This document shows positions 17,731-25,022 of a stretch of DNA of 32,867 nt, piece by piece. The DNA is taken from positions 1 through 32,867 of the forward strand of contig JAUXSD010000187.1 in assembly GCA_030681525.1 (NCBI GenBank), read 5' to 3'. The position numbers and the translations under genes were made by a program. This stretch comes from Solirubrobacteraceae bacterium (GTDB lineage Bacteria > Actinomycetota > Thermoleophilia > Solirubrobacterales > Solirubrobacteraceae). A model generated the notes under the pieces. It saw nothing but the letters and a program-made list of their open reading frames with translations. It searched no databases and had not been told where the DNA came from. Positions within the stretch are counted from its first letter, which is position 1. Each line of letters begins with the position of its first letter.

Positions 17731-18480
17731 TCAGCCGGCGACCCGTTCGAGAACCTCGGCGTCGATGTCGAAGTTCGGGTGCACCGCGTCGACGTCGTCG
17801 TTGTCCTCGAGCGCGTCGATGAGCCGCATGAGCTTCGCCGCGTCGTCCTCGGCGACCGGGACGCGGACGCTGGGCAGCCAGGCGAGCTCCGCGGACTGCA
17901 GCTCGATCTCGGCCTCCTCCAGCGCCGCGCGCACGGCGGCGAGGTCGGCCGGCTCGGTGGTGATCTCGAACACGCCCTCCTCGTCGGCGATGTCCTCCGC
18001 GCCGGCCTCGATGGCCGGCAGGAGGTCGTCCTCGGTGTAGCGCTCGCCGTCGACGAGGATCAGCCCGCGCTTGTCGAAGAGGTAGGCGACCGAGCCCGGC
18101 GCGCCGAGGCTGCCGCCGTGCTTGGTCAGCAGGTGGCGCACGTCGGCGCCGGTGCGGTTGCGGTTCTCGGTCATCGCCTCGATCAGCAGCGCCACGCCGC
18201 CGGGGCCATAGCCCTCGTACATGACGTCCTCGATGGCGGCCGCGTCGGCGCCCGCGCCGGTGCCCTTGGCGATCGCGCGCTCGATGTTGTCCTTCGGCAT
18301 CGAGGCGTCGCGCGCCTTCTGGACGGCGAGCTGCAGCGCCGGGTTGCCCTCGAGCTCGCCACCGCCGTCACGGGCCGCGGTGGTGATCGCGCGGGCGAGC
18401 TTCGTGAACAGCTTGCCGCGGCGCGAGTCCACGACGGCCTTCTTGTGCTTGATCGAAGCCCATTTGGAATGGCCTGACAT
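17731..18480 (-). CDS. yebC: YebC/PmpR (TACO1-like) family protein
   Basis: 249 residues starting with the family hallmark MSGHSKWASIKHKK. Other signatures: NIERAIAKGTG, YEGYGPGGVALLIEAMTENRNRT, GGSLGAPGSVAYLFDKRG. The family acts as a transcription regulator in some bacteria and as a translation factor relieving ribosome stalling in others; the role here cannot be decided from sequence. It heads the conserved yebC-ruvC-ruvA-ruvB neighbourhood, although two plus-strand genes now separate it from ruvC. TAGAAT ends exactly 7 nt before the ATG, which predicts a leaderless transcript. It could also be read through from the CGNR gene, whose stop is 10 bp away. Confidence 0.95.
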   Translation of the reverse strand: MSGHSKWASIKHKKAVVDSRRGKLFTKLARAITTAARDGGGELEGNPALQLAVQKARDASMPKDNIERAIAKGTGAGADAAAIEDVMYEGYGPGGVALLIEAMTENRNRTGADVRHLLTKHGGSLGAPGSVAYLFDKRGLILVDGERYTEDDLLPAIEAGAEDIADEEGVFEITTEPADLAAVRAALEEAEIELQSAELAWLPSVRVPVAEDDAAKLMRLIDALEDNDDVDAVHPNFDIDAEVLERVAG

Positions 18481-18487
18481 CGGCCGG

Positions 18488-18493
18488 ATTCTA
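18488..18493 (-). promoter_or_regulatory. Candidate -10 hexamer (TAGAAT) of yebC, leaderless arrangement
   Basis: On the minus strand TAGAAT (five of six matches to TATAAT) is followed by 7 nt and the yebC ATG. It overlaps the TAG stop of the upstream CGNR gene (18491-18493). No -35 consensus is seen. Confidence 0.5.
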
Positions 18494-19054
18494 GTGGTGG
18501 TGCCGCGCGTAGTGGCGGGCCTGCCGGGCGCGGTTGCCGCAGGACGGCGAGCACCAGGCGCGCCGCGGGTGGTCCTTGAGGAAGGCGAGCACGCAGCCGG
18601 GGGCGCCGCAGAGGCGCAGATCGCGGGCGCGCGGGCCAGTGACGAGGGCGATCGTCTCGTGCGCGATCGCGGCGAGCACGATCTGCGTGGGGTCCTCGGC
18701 GTGGTAGCGGACGCGGCGCGTCCCGTCGGCCGCGAGCTGGGTCGAGCGCGGGCAGGCGGCGGCGGTGTCGTTGAGCGTCCGGCGCGCGCGCGGCGGGACG
18801 GGCTTGTCGTCGAGCGCGGCGTGGAGTGCGCTGCGCACGGCATCGCGCAGCGCCCGGAAGGCTGCGCTGCGGTCGGCGTCGATGCTCGGGGCCGGCACCG
18901 GCAGGTCGCTCGCCACGGCGGCCAGCCACGCGCGCAGCGCGGCCGCGTCGGCGATCCCGTCGCAGCGGTCGCCGCGCGTCGTCGCGTAGAGGGTGTTGTG
19001 CAGCTCGATCGGGAGCGGCTGATCGCGCAGCGGACCGGGGTAGCGGGTCGTCAT
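18491..19054 (-). CDS. CGNR zinc-finger / ABATE-domain transcription regulator
   Basis: 187 residues. The C-terminal zinc finger has C149, C154, C168 and C172 in the pattern CGAPGC...WCSPSCGNRARQ, the signature of the CGNR family; the N-terminal ~130 residues correspond to the ABATE (ligand- or stress-sensing) region, with ELHNTLY near its start. Such proteins are predicted DNA-binding regulators, widespread in actinobacteria and mostly uncharacterised. The gene is divergent from the MOSC gene, and an inverted repeat of CTAACGG begins 7 bp upstream of its ATG with an equivalent repeat before the MOSC gene. This suggests autoregulation plus control of the MOSC gene. The C-terminus is His/Arg-rich (HYARHHH). 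It reads towards yebC with a 10-bp gap. Confidence 0.9.
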   Translation of the reverse strand: MTTRYPGPLRDQPLPIELHNTLYATTRGDRCDGIADAAALRAWLAAVASDLPVPAPSIDADRSAAFRALRDAVRSALHAALDDKPVPPRARRTLNDTAAACPRSTQLAADGTRRVRYHAEDPTQIVLAAIAHETIALVTGPRARDLRLCGAPGCVLAFLKDHPRRAWCSPSCGNRARQARHYARHHH

Positions 19055-19060
19055 GGTTGT

Positions 19061-19089
19061 CTAACGGTAGTGAGGCGGGCATCCGTTAG
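19061..19089. promoter_or_regulatory. Inverted-repeat operator candidate in front of the CGNR gene
   Basis: CTAACGG (19061-19067) and CCGTTAG (19083-19089) form a perfect 7-bp inverted repeat with 15 bp between arms and 22 bp between arm centres, about two helical turns. The gene-proximal arm ends 6 bp before the CGNR start codon and the arms would occupy the -10 and -35 regions, as expected for a dimeric repressor site. Confidence 0.6.
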
Positions 19090-19105
19090 CCGTGGCAGTC
19101 ATCAA

Positions 19106-19158
19106 GGGGGGTCACCGCGATTTCGTCCATATAGGGGACGCAAACGGGAAGACCCCCC
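19106..19158. repeat. Nested inverted repeats between the two operator candidates
   Basis: GGGGGGT (19106-19112) is complementary to ACCCCCC (19152-19158). Inside lies a smaller inverted repeat, CGTCC (19124-19128) with GGACG (19136-19140) around ATATAGG. These could fold as one RNA or DNA structure in the divergent spacer. No function is evident and no T-tract follows. Confidence 0.4.
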
Positions 19159-19174
19159 TGCCGCAGGACGGCAG
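19158..19174. repeat. Short hairpin CTGCCG-CAGGA-CGGCAG
   Basis: A perfect 6-bp stem with a 5-nt loop directly adjoining the preceding repeat. There is no U-run, so an intrinsic terminator is not supported. Confidence 0.35.
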
Positions 19175-19183
19175 ATGATGCTT

Positions 19184-19215
19184 CCTAACGGTTTAGATGG
19201 TTCTTGCCCGTTAGG
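19184..19215. promoter_or_regulatory. Inverted-repeat operator candidate in front of the MOSC gene
   Basis: CCTAACGG (19184-19191) and CCGTTAGG (19208-19215) form a perfect 8-bp inverted repeat with 16 bp between arms. It carries the same CTAACGG half-site as the repeat before the CGNR gene, in the same orientation and nearly the same spacing. It ends 13 bp before the MOSC ATG. Confidence 0.6.
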
Positions 19216-19228
19216 TACCCTCATCGTC

Positions 19229-19879
19229 ATGGAGATCTACGTGCAGCAGCTCTGGCGCTATCCCGTCAAGTCGATGGCCGGCGAGGCGCTCGAAACCGCC
19301 GAGATCAACCTCGACGGGATCGCCGGCGACCGCGTCGTCGTCGTCCGCGGGCCGCACGGCATCGTCACGTCGCGCACGCGGCCGGGGCTGCTCGGCCTGC
19401 GCGCCACGCTCTCCCCCGACGGCGAGCCGCTCGTCGAGAACCGGTCCGCCGCCTCGCCCGAGGTCGCCGCCGTGGTGGCGCACGTCGCCGGCCCCGACAC
19501 GCAGCTCGCGAGCCTCGACACGACCGCGCGCTTCGACGTCCTGCCCCTCCTCGTGGCGACCGACGGCGCGATCCGCAGCTTCGGCCGCGACGGCCGCCGG
19601 CTGCGGCCGAACATCGTCCTCGGCGGGGTCGAGGGACTCGCCGAACGGGAGTGGGAAGGCCGGCGCCTGCGGATCGGCGAGGTGGTCATCCGGCTGGACT
19701 CGCTGCGGGCGCGCTGCGTCATGACGACGTTTCATCCCGACACGCTCGTCCAGGACGTCGGCGTGCTGCGCGATATCTCCGCCCGGTTCGGGGGCAAGCT
19801 GGCCCTCAACAGCGCGGTCGAACATGCCGGGGTGATCGCGCTCGGCGACCGCGTCGAGCTGCTCGGCCCCGGCAGCTGA
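19229..19879 (+). CDS. MOSC domain-containing protein
   Basis: 216 residues from the ATG at 19229. The N-terminal beta-barrel domain is recognised from the opening LWRYPVKSMAGE and GIAGDRVVVVRG. The MOSC core follows: LRPNIVLGGVEGLAEREW, LRIGEVVIRLDSLRARCVMTTFHPDT, and a closing LGDRVELL. The conserved cysteine (in ARCVMTTF) that binds molybdenum cofactor or persulfide sulfur is present. MOSC proteins transfer or bind sulfur/molybdenum cofactor (mARC, YiiM relatives); the substrate here is unknown. Its promoter region carries the CTAACGG inverted repeat shared with the divergent CGNR gene, so regulation by that protein is likely. No clear Shine-Dalgarno is seen. Confidence 0.88.
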   Translation: MEIYVQQLWRYPVKSMAGEALETAEINLDGIAGDRVVVVRGPHGIVTSRTRPGLLGLRATLSPDGEPLVENRSAASPEVAAVVAHVAGPDTQLASLDTTARFDVLPLLVATDGAIRSFGRDGRRLRPNIVLGGVEGLAEREWEGRRLRIGEVVIRLDSLRARCVMTTFHPDTLVQDVGVLRDISARFGGKLALNSAVEHAGVIALGDRVELLGPGS

Positions 19880-19895
19880 CGGCGAACCCATCCCC

Positions 19896-19901
19896 TACGA
19901 T
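19896..19901 (+). promoter_or_regulatory. Candidate -10 hexamer (TACGAT) of the phosphomannomutase gene
   Basis: TACGAT lies in the 31-bp gap after the MOSC stop and ends 9 nt before the ATG at 19911. No -35 is apparent. A very short or absent leader is implied if it is used. Confidence 0.35.
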
Positions 19902-19910
19902 CCGCGCCTC

Positions 19911-21293
19911 ATGCCAACCACCGCTCCACAGCAGATCTTCAAGGCCTATGACGTCCGCGGCCTGTACGGGGACGAGATCGACGGCGACGTCGCCGAAGCC
20001 GTCGGCCGCGCGTTCGCGCGCGTCCTCTCCGACCTGGGTGGCAAGCCGGTCGGCGAGCTGCGCATCGGCCTGGGCCGCGACATGCGCCTCAGCGCGCCCG
20101 AGCTCGCCGCCCGCTACCGCGACGGCATGACCTGCGAGGGCGCGACCGTGATCGATGCCGGCCAGGTCGGCAGCGAGATGCTCTACTGGCTCGTCGGCTC
20201 GCGCGAGCTCGACGGCGGGCTCATGTGCACCGCGTCGCACAACCCGAAGGCCTACACGGGCGCCAAGCTCGTGCGCGAGGGGGCGATCGCGCTGTCCGGC
20301 GACGCCGGCATCCAGGACGTCCGCCGCACGATCGAGGCGGGTCTCGGCGACCCGCCCCCCGAGTCCGAGCGCGGCAGCGTCGAGGAGGTCGAGATCTACG
20401 ACGAGTTTCGCGCCGACGCGCTGAAGTTCATCGACCCCGACGCGGTCAAGCCGCTGCGCGTGGTCGTCGACGGCGGCAACGGGATGGCCGGCCCGATGGT
20501 CGGACCGCTGCTCGAGCAACTCGGCCTCGACCTCGTCACCGCCTACTGGACGCCCGACGGCGAGTTCCCCGACCACGAGCCCAACCCGCTGCTGCCCGAG
20601 AACCGCGAGTTCATCATGCGCAAGGTCGTCGAGGAGCAGGCTGACCTCGGGATCGCGTGGGACGGCGACGCCGACCGCTGCTTCTTCATCGACGACACCG
20701 GCGAGTTCGTCGACGGCGACTTCCTCACCGCGCTGCTGGCCGAGTCGCTGCTGCGCAAGAGCCCCGGCGAGGCGATCCTCTACGACGTCCGCGCCAGCCG
20801 CGCGGTCGCCGACACGGTCGCCGCCGCCGGCGGCACCGCGCACCCCAACCGCGTCGGCCACGCGTTCTTCAAGACGCGCATGCGCGACGAGGGCGCGATG
20901 TTCGGCGGCGAGGTCTCCGGCCACTACTACTTCCGCGACTTCTACTGCGCCGACAGCGGCACGATCCCGGCGCTGCTCATCCTCGAGCTGCTCAGCGTCG
21001 AGGACGTCAAGCTGTCGACGCTGCTGGACCGCTATCGCTCGACGTACTTCATCTCGGGCGAGATCAACTCGACCGTCGAGGACGGCGACGCGAAGCTCGC
21101 CGCGATCGAGGAGCGCTACGACGACGCGAGGATCGGTCACCTCGACGGCGTCTCGGTCGACTACGACGACTGGCACTTCAACGTGCGCACGTCGAACACC
21201 GAGCCGCTCATGCGCCTGTGCCTGGAGTCGCTGGTCTCCGTGGAGGACATGGAGCGCCGGCGCGACGAGGTGCTCGACATCATCCGTTCGTGA
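19911..21293 (+). CDS. Phosphomannomutase/phosphoglucomutase
   Basis: 460 residues, normal for the alpha-D-phosphohexomutase family. Domain 1 opens with IFKAYDVRGLYG; the phosphorylated serine is S109 in TASHNP; the metal-binding loop is DGDADR (around 251-256); the sugar-binding loop is GGEVSGHYYF; the phosphate-binding loop RTSNTEP lies near the C-terminus. It interconverts mannose-6-P/mannose-1-P and/or glucose-6-P/glucose-1-P, supplying nucleotide sugars for cell-wall polysaccharide. The loop and length fit the dual-specificity AlgC/ManB group, but the preferred sugar cannot be settled here. The following hydrolase gene starts inside the stop codon (GTGA). Confidence 0.93.
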   Translation: MPTTAPQQIFKAYDVRGLYGDEIDGDVAEAVGRAFARVLSDLGGKPVGELRIGLGRDMRLSAPELAARYRDGMTCEGATVIDAGQVGSEMLYWLVGSRELDGGLMCTASHNPKAYTGAKLVREGAIALSGDAGIQDVRRTIEAGLGDPPPESERGSVEEVEIYDEFRADALKFIDPDAVKPLRVVVDGGNGMAGPMVGPLLEQLGLDLVTAYWTPDGEFPDHEPNPLLPENREFIMRKVVEEQADLGIAWDGDADRCFFIDDTGEFVDGDFLTALLAESLLRKSPGEAILYDVRASRAVADTVAAAGGTAHPNRVGHAFFKTRMRDEGAMFGGEVSGHYYFRDFYCADSGTIPALLILELLSVEDVKLSTLLDRYRSTYFISGEINSTVEDGDAKLAAIEERYDDARIGHLDGVSVDYDDWHFNVRTSNTEPLMRLCLESLVSVEDMERRRDEVLDIIRS

Positions 21294-22345
21294 AGGTGGC
21301 CGACCCAGCCGTGGCGGCGCTGGCCCGCGCCGCCGACGCCGGCATCCACTGCATGCCGATCCCGACGCCGTTTCGGATCGGCCGGGTCAACACGTACCTC
21401 ATCGACGACGACCCGCTGACGCTCGTCGACAGCGGCCCGAACTCGGGCACCGCGCTCGACACGCTCGAGCGCGCCCTGGCCGCCCACGGCCGCCGCGTGG
21501 AGGACCTCGGGCTGATCGTCATCTCCCACCAGCACATCGACCACCTCGGGCTCGTGGCGATCCTCGCCCGCCGCTCGGGCGCGGAGGTGGCGGCGCTGGA
21601 CCTGCTCGCCCCGTGGGTCGGCAACTGGAGCGAGGCGATGGACGCCGACGACGCGTTCGCCGAGCGGATGATGGCCGAGCACGGCATCCCCGATGACGTC
21701 CGCCATGCGCTCGTCGGCGTGTCGCAGAGCTACCGCGGCTGGGGCGCGTCGGCGACCGTCACGCGGCCGCTCACGGCCGGGTCGGAATTGCGCCTGCGCG
21801 ACCGACGGCTGCGCGTGCACCACCGTCCGGGCCACTCCCCGTCGGACACCATCTTCCACGACGAGCAGCAAGGGATCGTGCTCGGCGCCGATCACCTCAT
21901 CAAGCACATCTCGTCGAACCCGCTCATCTCCCGGCCGCTCACGGCGGCCAGCGTCGAGGCCGCCGACGGCGGCGGCGGGGGCGGCGAGGCCGCCGAGCGA
22001 CCGCACGCGCTGGAGATCTACCTCGAGTCGCTGCGGGCGACGCGGGCGATGGAGGGCGTCGACCTCGTGCTCGCCGGCCACGGCGAGCCGGTGACCGACC
22101 ACGTCGCGCTCATCGACGAGCGCTTCCGGCTGCACGCACGCCGGGCGGAGAAGATCCGCCGCCTCATCGCCGACGACGGTCCGGCGACGGCCTACGAGAT
22201 CGCGCAGTCGCTGTGGGGCAACGTCGCGGTCACGCAGGCCTACCTGACGCTGTCAGAGGTACTCGGGCACGTCGACCTGCTCGTGGGCGACGGGCGGGTG
22301 GTCGAGCAGCGCGACGGCGGCGTGGTCAGGTTCGCCGCCGGCTGA
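21290..22345 (+). CDS. Metallo-beta-lactamase-fold hydrolase (LACTB2-like)
   Basis: 351 residues from the GTG at 21290, which overlaps the phosphomutase TGA; KVADPAVAAL follows. Zinc ligands: H80, H82, D84, H85 in SHQHIDH, then the His of RPGHSPSD, the Asp of GADHL, and the His of AGHGEP. A C-terminal winged-helix-like segment (RRLIADDGPATAYEIAQSLWG, ALIDERFRLHARRAEKI) resembles that of human LACTB2 and related hydrolases. The substrate may be a thioester or RNA, as in relatives; it is not identifiable here. A run of GGC codons gives six consecutive glycines in DGGGGGGEA (near 21970-21988). Coupled translation with the phosphomutase is likely. Confidence 0.88.
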   Translation: MKVADPAVAALARAADAGIHCMPIPTPFRIGRVNTYLIDDDPLTLVDSGPNSGTALDTLERALAAHGRRVEDLGLIVISHQHIDHLGLVAILARRSGAEVAALDLLAPWVGNWSEAMDADDAFAERMMAEHGIPDDVRHALVGVSQSYRGWGASATVTRPLTAGSELRLRDRRLRVHHRPGHSPSDTIFHDEQQGIVLGADHLIKHISSNPLISRPLTAASVEAADGGGGGGEAAERPHALEIYLESLRATRAMEGVDLVLAGHGEPVTDHVALIDERFRLHARRAEKIRRLIADDGPATAYEIAQSLWGNVAVTQAYLTLSEVLGHVDLLVGDGRVVEQRDGGVVRFAAG

Positions 22346-22354
22346 TCGCGGGAC

Positions 22355-22789
22355 TCAGGTGCGCTTCAGGCCCTGCGAGTAGTCGTGCTTGATCCGCTTG
22401 GAGCCCTTGCGGCATGTCACGGTCGCCCTGATCTCGCCGCCCATCGCGGAGGAGACTTCCTTGCGATTGCTCTCGCGGCACTTCAGGCCGTTGACGGTCC
22501 GGTTGTGGCACGAGCCCCTGACGCCCTTCTTGCGGCGGCAGTTGTAGTAGGCGCGGACGAGGCTGCGCGCGGACCTGCAGGCAGACGACTTCTTCGTCCA
22601 CGAGCCACGCGCGCTGATGTTGGTCCAGTAGCCGCCGTTGCGGCCGTCCGGAAGCTTCGACGTCGGGTAATCCCCACAGCCGTACGTCTTCGTCGCCGCA
22701 GAACTCGGCTGCGCACCCACGAGGCCCAGGGCGGCGAGGCAGGCGGACACGGCGATGATGCGGATAAGGCGGCTGTGAGACGACGTCAT
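22355..22789 (-). CDS. Small secreted, basic, six-cysteine protein of unknown function
   Basis: 144 residues from the ATG at 22787-22789, chosen because GAAGGAG sits just upstream and a signal peptide follows directly: MTSSHSRLIRI, a hydrophobic stretch (AVSACLAALGLVG), then a predicted cleavage after SSAA. The mature part (~112 residues) is strongly basic and has six cysteines (in YGCGDY, SACRSA, YNCRRK, GSCHNR, LKCRES, VTCRKG), enough for three disulfides. I do not recognise the family. The stop lies 9 bp from the stop of the convergent hydrolase gene; it is divergent from the SGNH gene. Confidence 0.75.
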   Translation of the reverse strand: MTSSHSRLIRIIAVSACLAALGLVGAQPSSAATKTYGCGDYPTSKLPDGRNGGYWTNISARGSWTKKSSACRSARSLVRAYYNCRRKKGVRGSCHNRTVNGLKCRESNRKEVSSAMGGEIRATVTCRKGSKRIKHDYSQGLKRT

Positions 22790-22871
22790 TGGGCTCCTTC
22801 GGGGGGATCTGCGCAGAGCAGGCGTGCGGGCTGCGACAAGGTGACACATCGAACGGGCATGATGTCGAACC

Positions 22872-24314
22872 GTGAAAGCCGCCGAACGCATCCTCAGAGT
22901 CTTCTCATTGGCCCTCGCGCTCCTCGCGCTGTCCGCCGCGAGCGCCGCGGCGGCACCCGACCGTGACCCCAAGCCGCACGCCGACGGCGTCGACGCGGGC
23001 GCCAGCCCGCTCGACATGCGCTCGGTGACGCTCGGCCAGCGCGGAACCCAGCTCGTCATGCGCGTCACGACCGAGGGCGAGTGGGCGCCCGCCGACCTGT
23101 CGGCGCTGACCCAGTCGCTGTGCATCAACCTGTACTACGGCCGGCTGCCGACGCCGCGCTCGCGCGTCTGCCTGCGCGACGCCGGCGAGGGCGACGCGGG
23201 TGTCGCGTTCACCCGCCTCGATCCGTTCGGCGGCACCGTCGCGGGCGGGAACGTGCCCGCGGCCACGACGCGGCCGGACACCCGCTCGGTCGAGGCGATC
23301 TTCGATCCGAGCGCGGTCCATCTCGGCCAGGGCCGGTACTCGTGGCAGGCCGTGTCGCGTTGGTCGTGCGATCCGGCGGCGCCGTGCGCCGACTTCGCGC
23401 CCGACAACGGCAACGTGATCGCCCAGATCCGGCCGCTGGCGGAGCCGCGCTGCTTCGGCGCGGCATCGCGCAACCCGCGCTTTCGCTGCGTCAATTCCGA
23501 GCTGCGGACCACGGTCACGCCGGCTCCGATCGACGCCGCGACCGACCCCAACGCGCCCTGCGTGGTCGTGTCGGAGACCGTTCCCTTCACCTGTCAGTTC
23601 GGCGTCCAGACCACGCGGGCGCAGCGCACGATCGCCGTCATCGGCGACAGCCACGCCGCCCACTGGCGCGGGGCGATCGAGGTCGTCGCCCAGGCCCGGC
23701 GCTGGACCGGGTACTCGCTGACGCGCAGCGGCTGCCCGCTGTCGACCGCGACGCCCGATCTCGAGCCGACGCAGCGCAAGAGCTGTGCGTACTGGCGGCG
23801 AGCGGTCCACGAGTGGTTCCGGCGCCATCCCGAGGTTCGCACGGTCTTCGTCTCGCAGCTGGCGGGGCTCGGGGTTCGCGCCCCGCGCGGCCGCAGCAGC
23901 CGCGAGTACGAGATCCAGGGGTTCCTCAAGGCGTGGCGGCGGCTGCCGAGCACCGTGCGCGAGATCATCGTGCTGCGCGACACGCCGGTGCGCGGCGACG
24001 AGACGAGCCTGTGCGTCGATCGCGCGATGCGCCGCAGGCAGCGGGTGGGCCAGGTCTGCTCGTTCCCGCGCTCGCGGGCAGTGCGGCGCGATCCCGCGGC
24101 GATCGCCGCGCTGCGCCGCGGCATGCGGCGCGTGCACCTCGTCGACCTGACGAAGTTCATGTGCAGCCCGAAGCTCTGCTACCCGGTCGTCGGCGGGGTG
24201 CTGGTCTACAAGGACCAGACCCACCTCACGCCGCTGTTCGCCTCGACGCTCGGCCCGTTCTTGCTGCGCAGCGTCAACCGCATGTACGGGACGATGCGCT
24301 CGCGCGGAAGCTAG
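22872..24314 (+). CDS. Secreted SGNH-hydrolase-domain protein (acyltransferase-associated type)
   Basis: 480 residues from GTG 22872, with a signal peptide (KAAERILRVF, then a Leu/Ala core ending SAAAAP). Residues ~30-230 form an unassigned extracytoplasmic domain with several cysteines. Residues ~250-470 match the SGNH domain usually fused to membrane acyltransferase-3 proteins (OafA type): block I VIGDSHAAHW with S260 and H261, and the catalytic D448-x2-H451 in DQTHLT. Here it is free of the membrane acyltransferase. A role as esterase or O-acyltransferase on a cell-surface glycan is inferred. The stop codon shares the sequence CTAG with the stop of the convergent methyltransferase. A weak CATGAT -10 lies 8 nt upstream of the start. 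Confidence 0.85.
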   Translation: MKAAERILRVFSLALALLALSAASAAAAPDRDPKPHADGVDAGASPLDMRSVTLGQRGTQLVMRVTTEGEWAPADLSALTQSLCINLYYGRLPTPRSRVCLRDAGEGDAGVAFTRLDPFGGTVAGGNVPAATTRPDTRSVEAIFDPSAVHLGQGRYSWQAVSRWSCDPAAPCADFAPDNGNVIAQIRPLAEPRCFGAASRNPRFRCVNSELRTTVTPAPIDAATDPNAPCVVVSETVPFTCQFGVQTTRAQRTIAVIGDSHAAHWRGAIEVVAQARRWTGYSLTRSGCPLSTATPDLEPTQRKSCAYWRRAVHEWFRRHPEVRTVFVSQLAGLGVRAPRGRSSREYEIQGFLKAWRRLPSTVREIIVLRDTPVRGDETSLCVDRAMRRRQRVGQVCSFPRSRAVRRDPAAIAALRRGMRRVHLVDLTKFMCSPKLCYPVVGGVLVYKDQTHLTPLFASTLGPFLLRSVNRMYGTMRSRGS

Positions 24315-24982
24315 TCCAGCGGCTTGCGGGCCTCGATCTCGGCGCCCGTGTACAGGTTCTTGAGCTTGAGCTTGCCGAAGCGCTCGTCGAGCGGATAGCC
24401 CATCCGCAACAGCAGAAACAGCGCCTTGTTGAGCGGCCGCACCCAGCGGCGGTGGTCGGTGCGCGGCAGGACGAAGTGCACGAGGTTCGTCGCCTGCAGA
24501 AACGCTCCGGAGTAGGGCTTCTCGTCGATGCGGACGATCTCGAAGCCGGCGCGCTCGAAGAGCCGGCGCATGCCGAACGTCGTGAAGCGGCTGACGTCCT
24601 CCGGGAAGCCGTGGACGCCGAAGGTGAACGGGATCCAGGCCAGCACCGGGGCGCCCGGCTTGAGCACGCGGTACATCTCGCGGACCACCTGGTAGGGGTC
24701 GTCGACGTGCTCGAGCACGCTGATCGCCAGCGCGGCGTCGAAGCGGTCGTCGTCCATCGGCATCGCGTGGGCGTCGCCGACGATGTCGGGGCTCTGCGAC
24801 GTGTCGGCGTCGAACTTCGTGAGCGTGCACGAGAAGAACGGGCGGTGGTCGTAGTGACCCGCCCCCACCTCGAGCACCTCGGCGTCGGGCGCGTGCGAGG
24901 CCGCCCAGCGCTCGAGCGTCGGCATCAGGATGCGCCGGGCGGCGCCGTGGTTCATGTCGTAGCGAACTTCGCGCAGGCCCAT
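24311..24982 (-). CDS. Class I SAM-dependent methyltransferase
   Basis: 223 residues from ATG 24980-24982 (a later Met in YDMNHG is possible). Rossmann motif I EVLEVGAGHYD, acidic strand-2 end DADTS, then GDAHAMPMDDDRFD, and ISVLEHVDDPYQVVREMYRVLKPG, the usual Methyltransf_11 arrangement. The end region (PRTDHRRWVRPLNKALFLLLRMG) is of the kind seen in methyltransferases near glycan genes. Substrate unknown. TAGGCT ends 9 nt upstream of the start. It lies 40 bp downstream of the second methyltransferase gene on the same strand and could share its transcript. Confidence 0.88.
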   Translation of the reverse strand: MGLREVRYDMNHGAARRILMPTLERWAASHAPDAEVLEVGAGHYDHRPFFSCTLTKFDADTSQSPDIVGDAHAMPMDDDRFDAALAISVLEHVDDPYQVVREMYRVLKPGAPVLAWIPFTFGVHGFPEDVSRFTTFGMRRLFERAGFEIVRIDEKPYSGAFLQATNLVHFVLPRTDHRRWVRPLNKALFLLLRMGYPLDERFGKLKLKNLYTGAEIEARKPLD

Positions 24983-25022
24983 GGGGGCGCCAGCCTACGC
25001 ACTCACGCCGGCCGATCGCCCG

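Noticed and set aside
19187..19216. Reading the CTAACGG repeats as ECF-sigma promoters (AAC ... GTT) rather than operators
   Set aside because: The elements are fully palindromic and lack the usual GGAAC -35 form, so a dimeric regulator site fits better; the promoter reading is not excluded.
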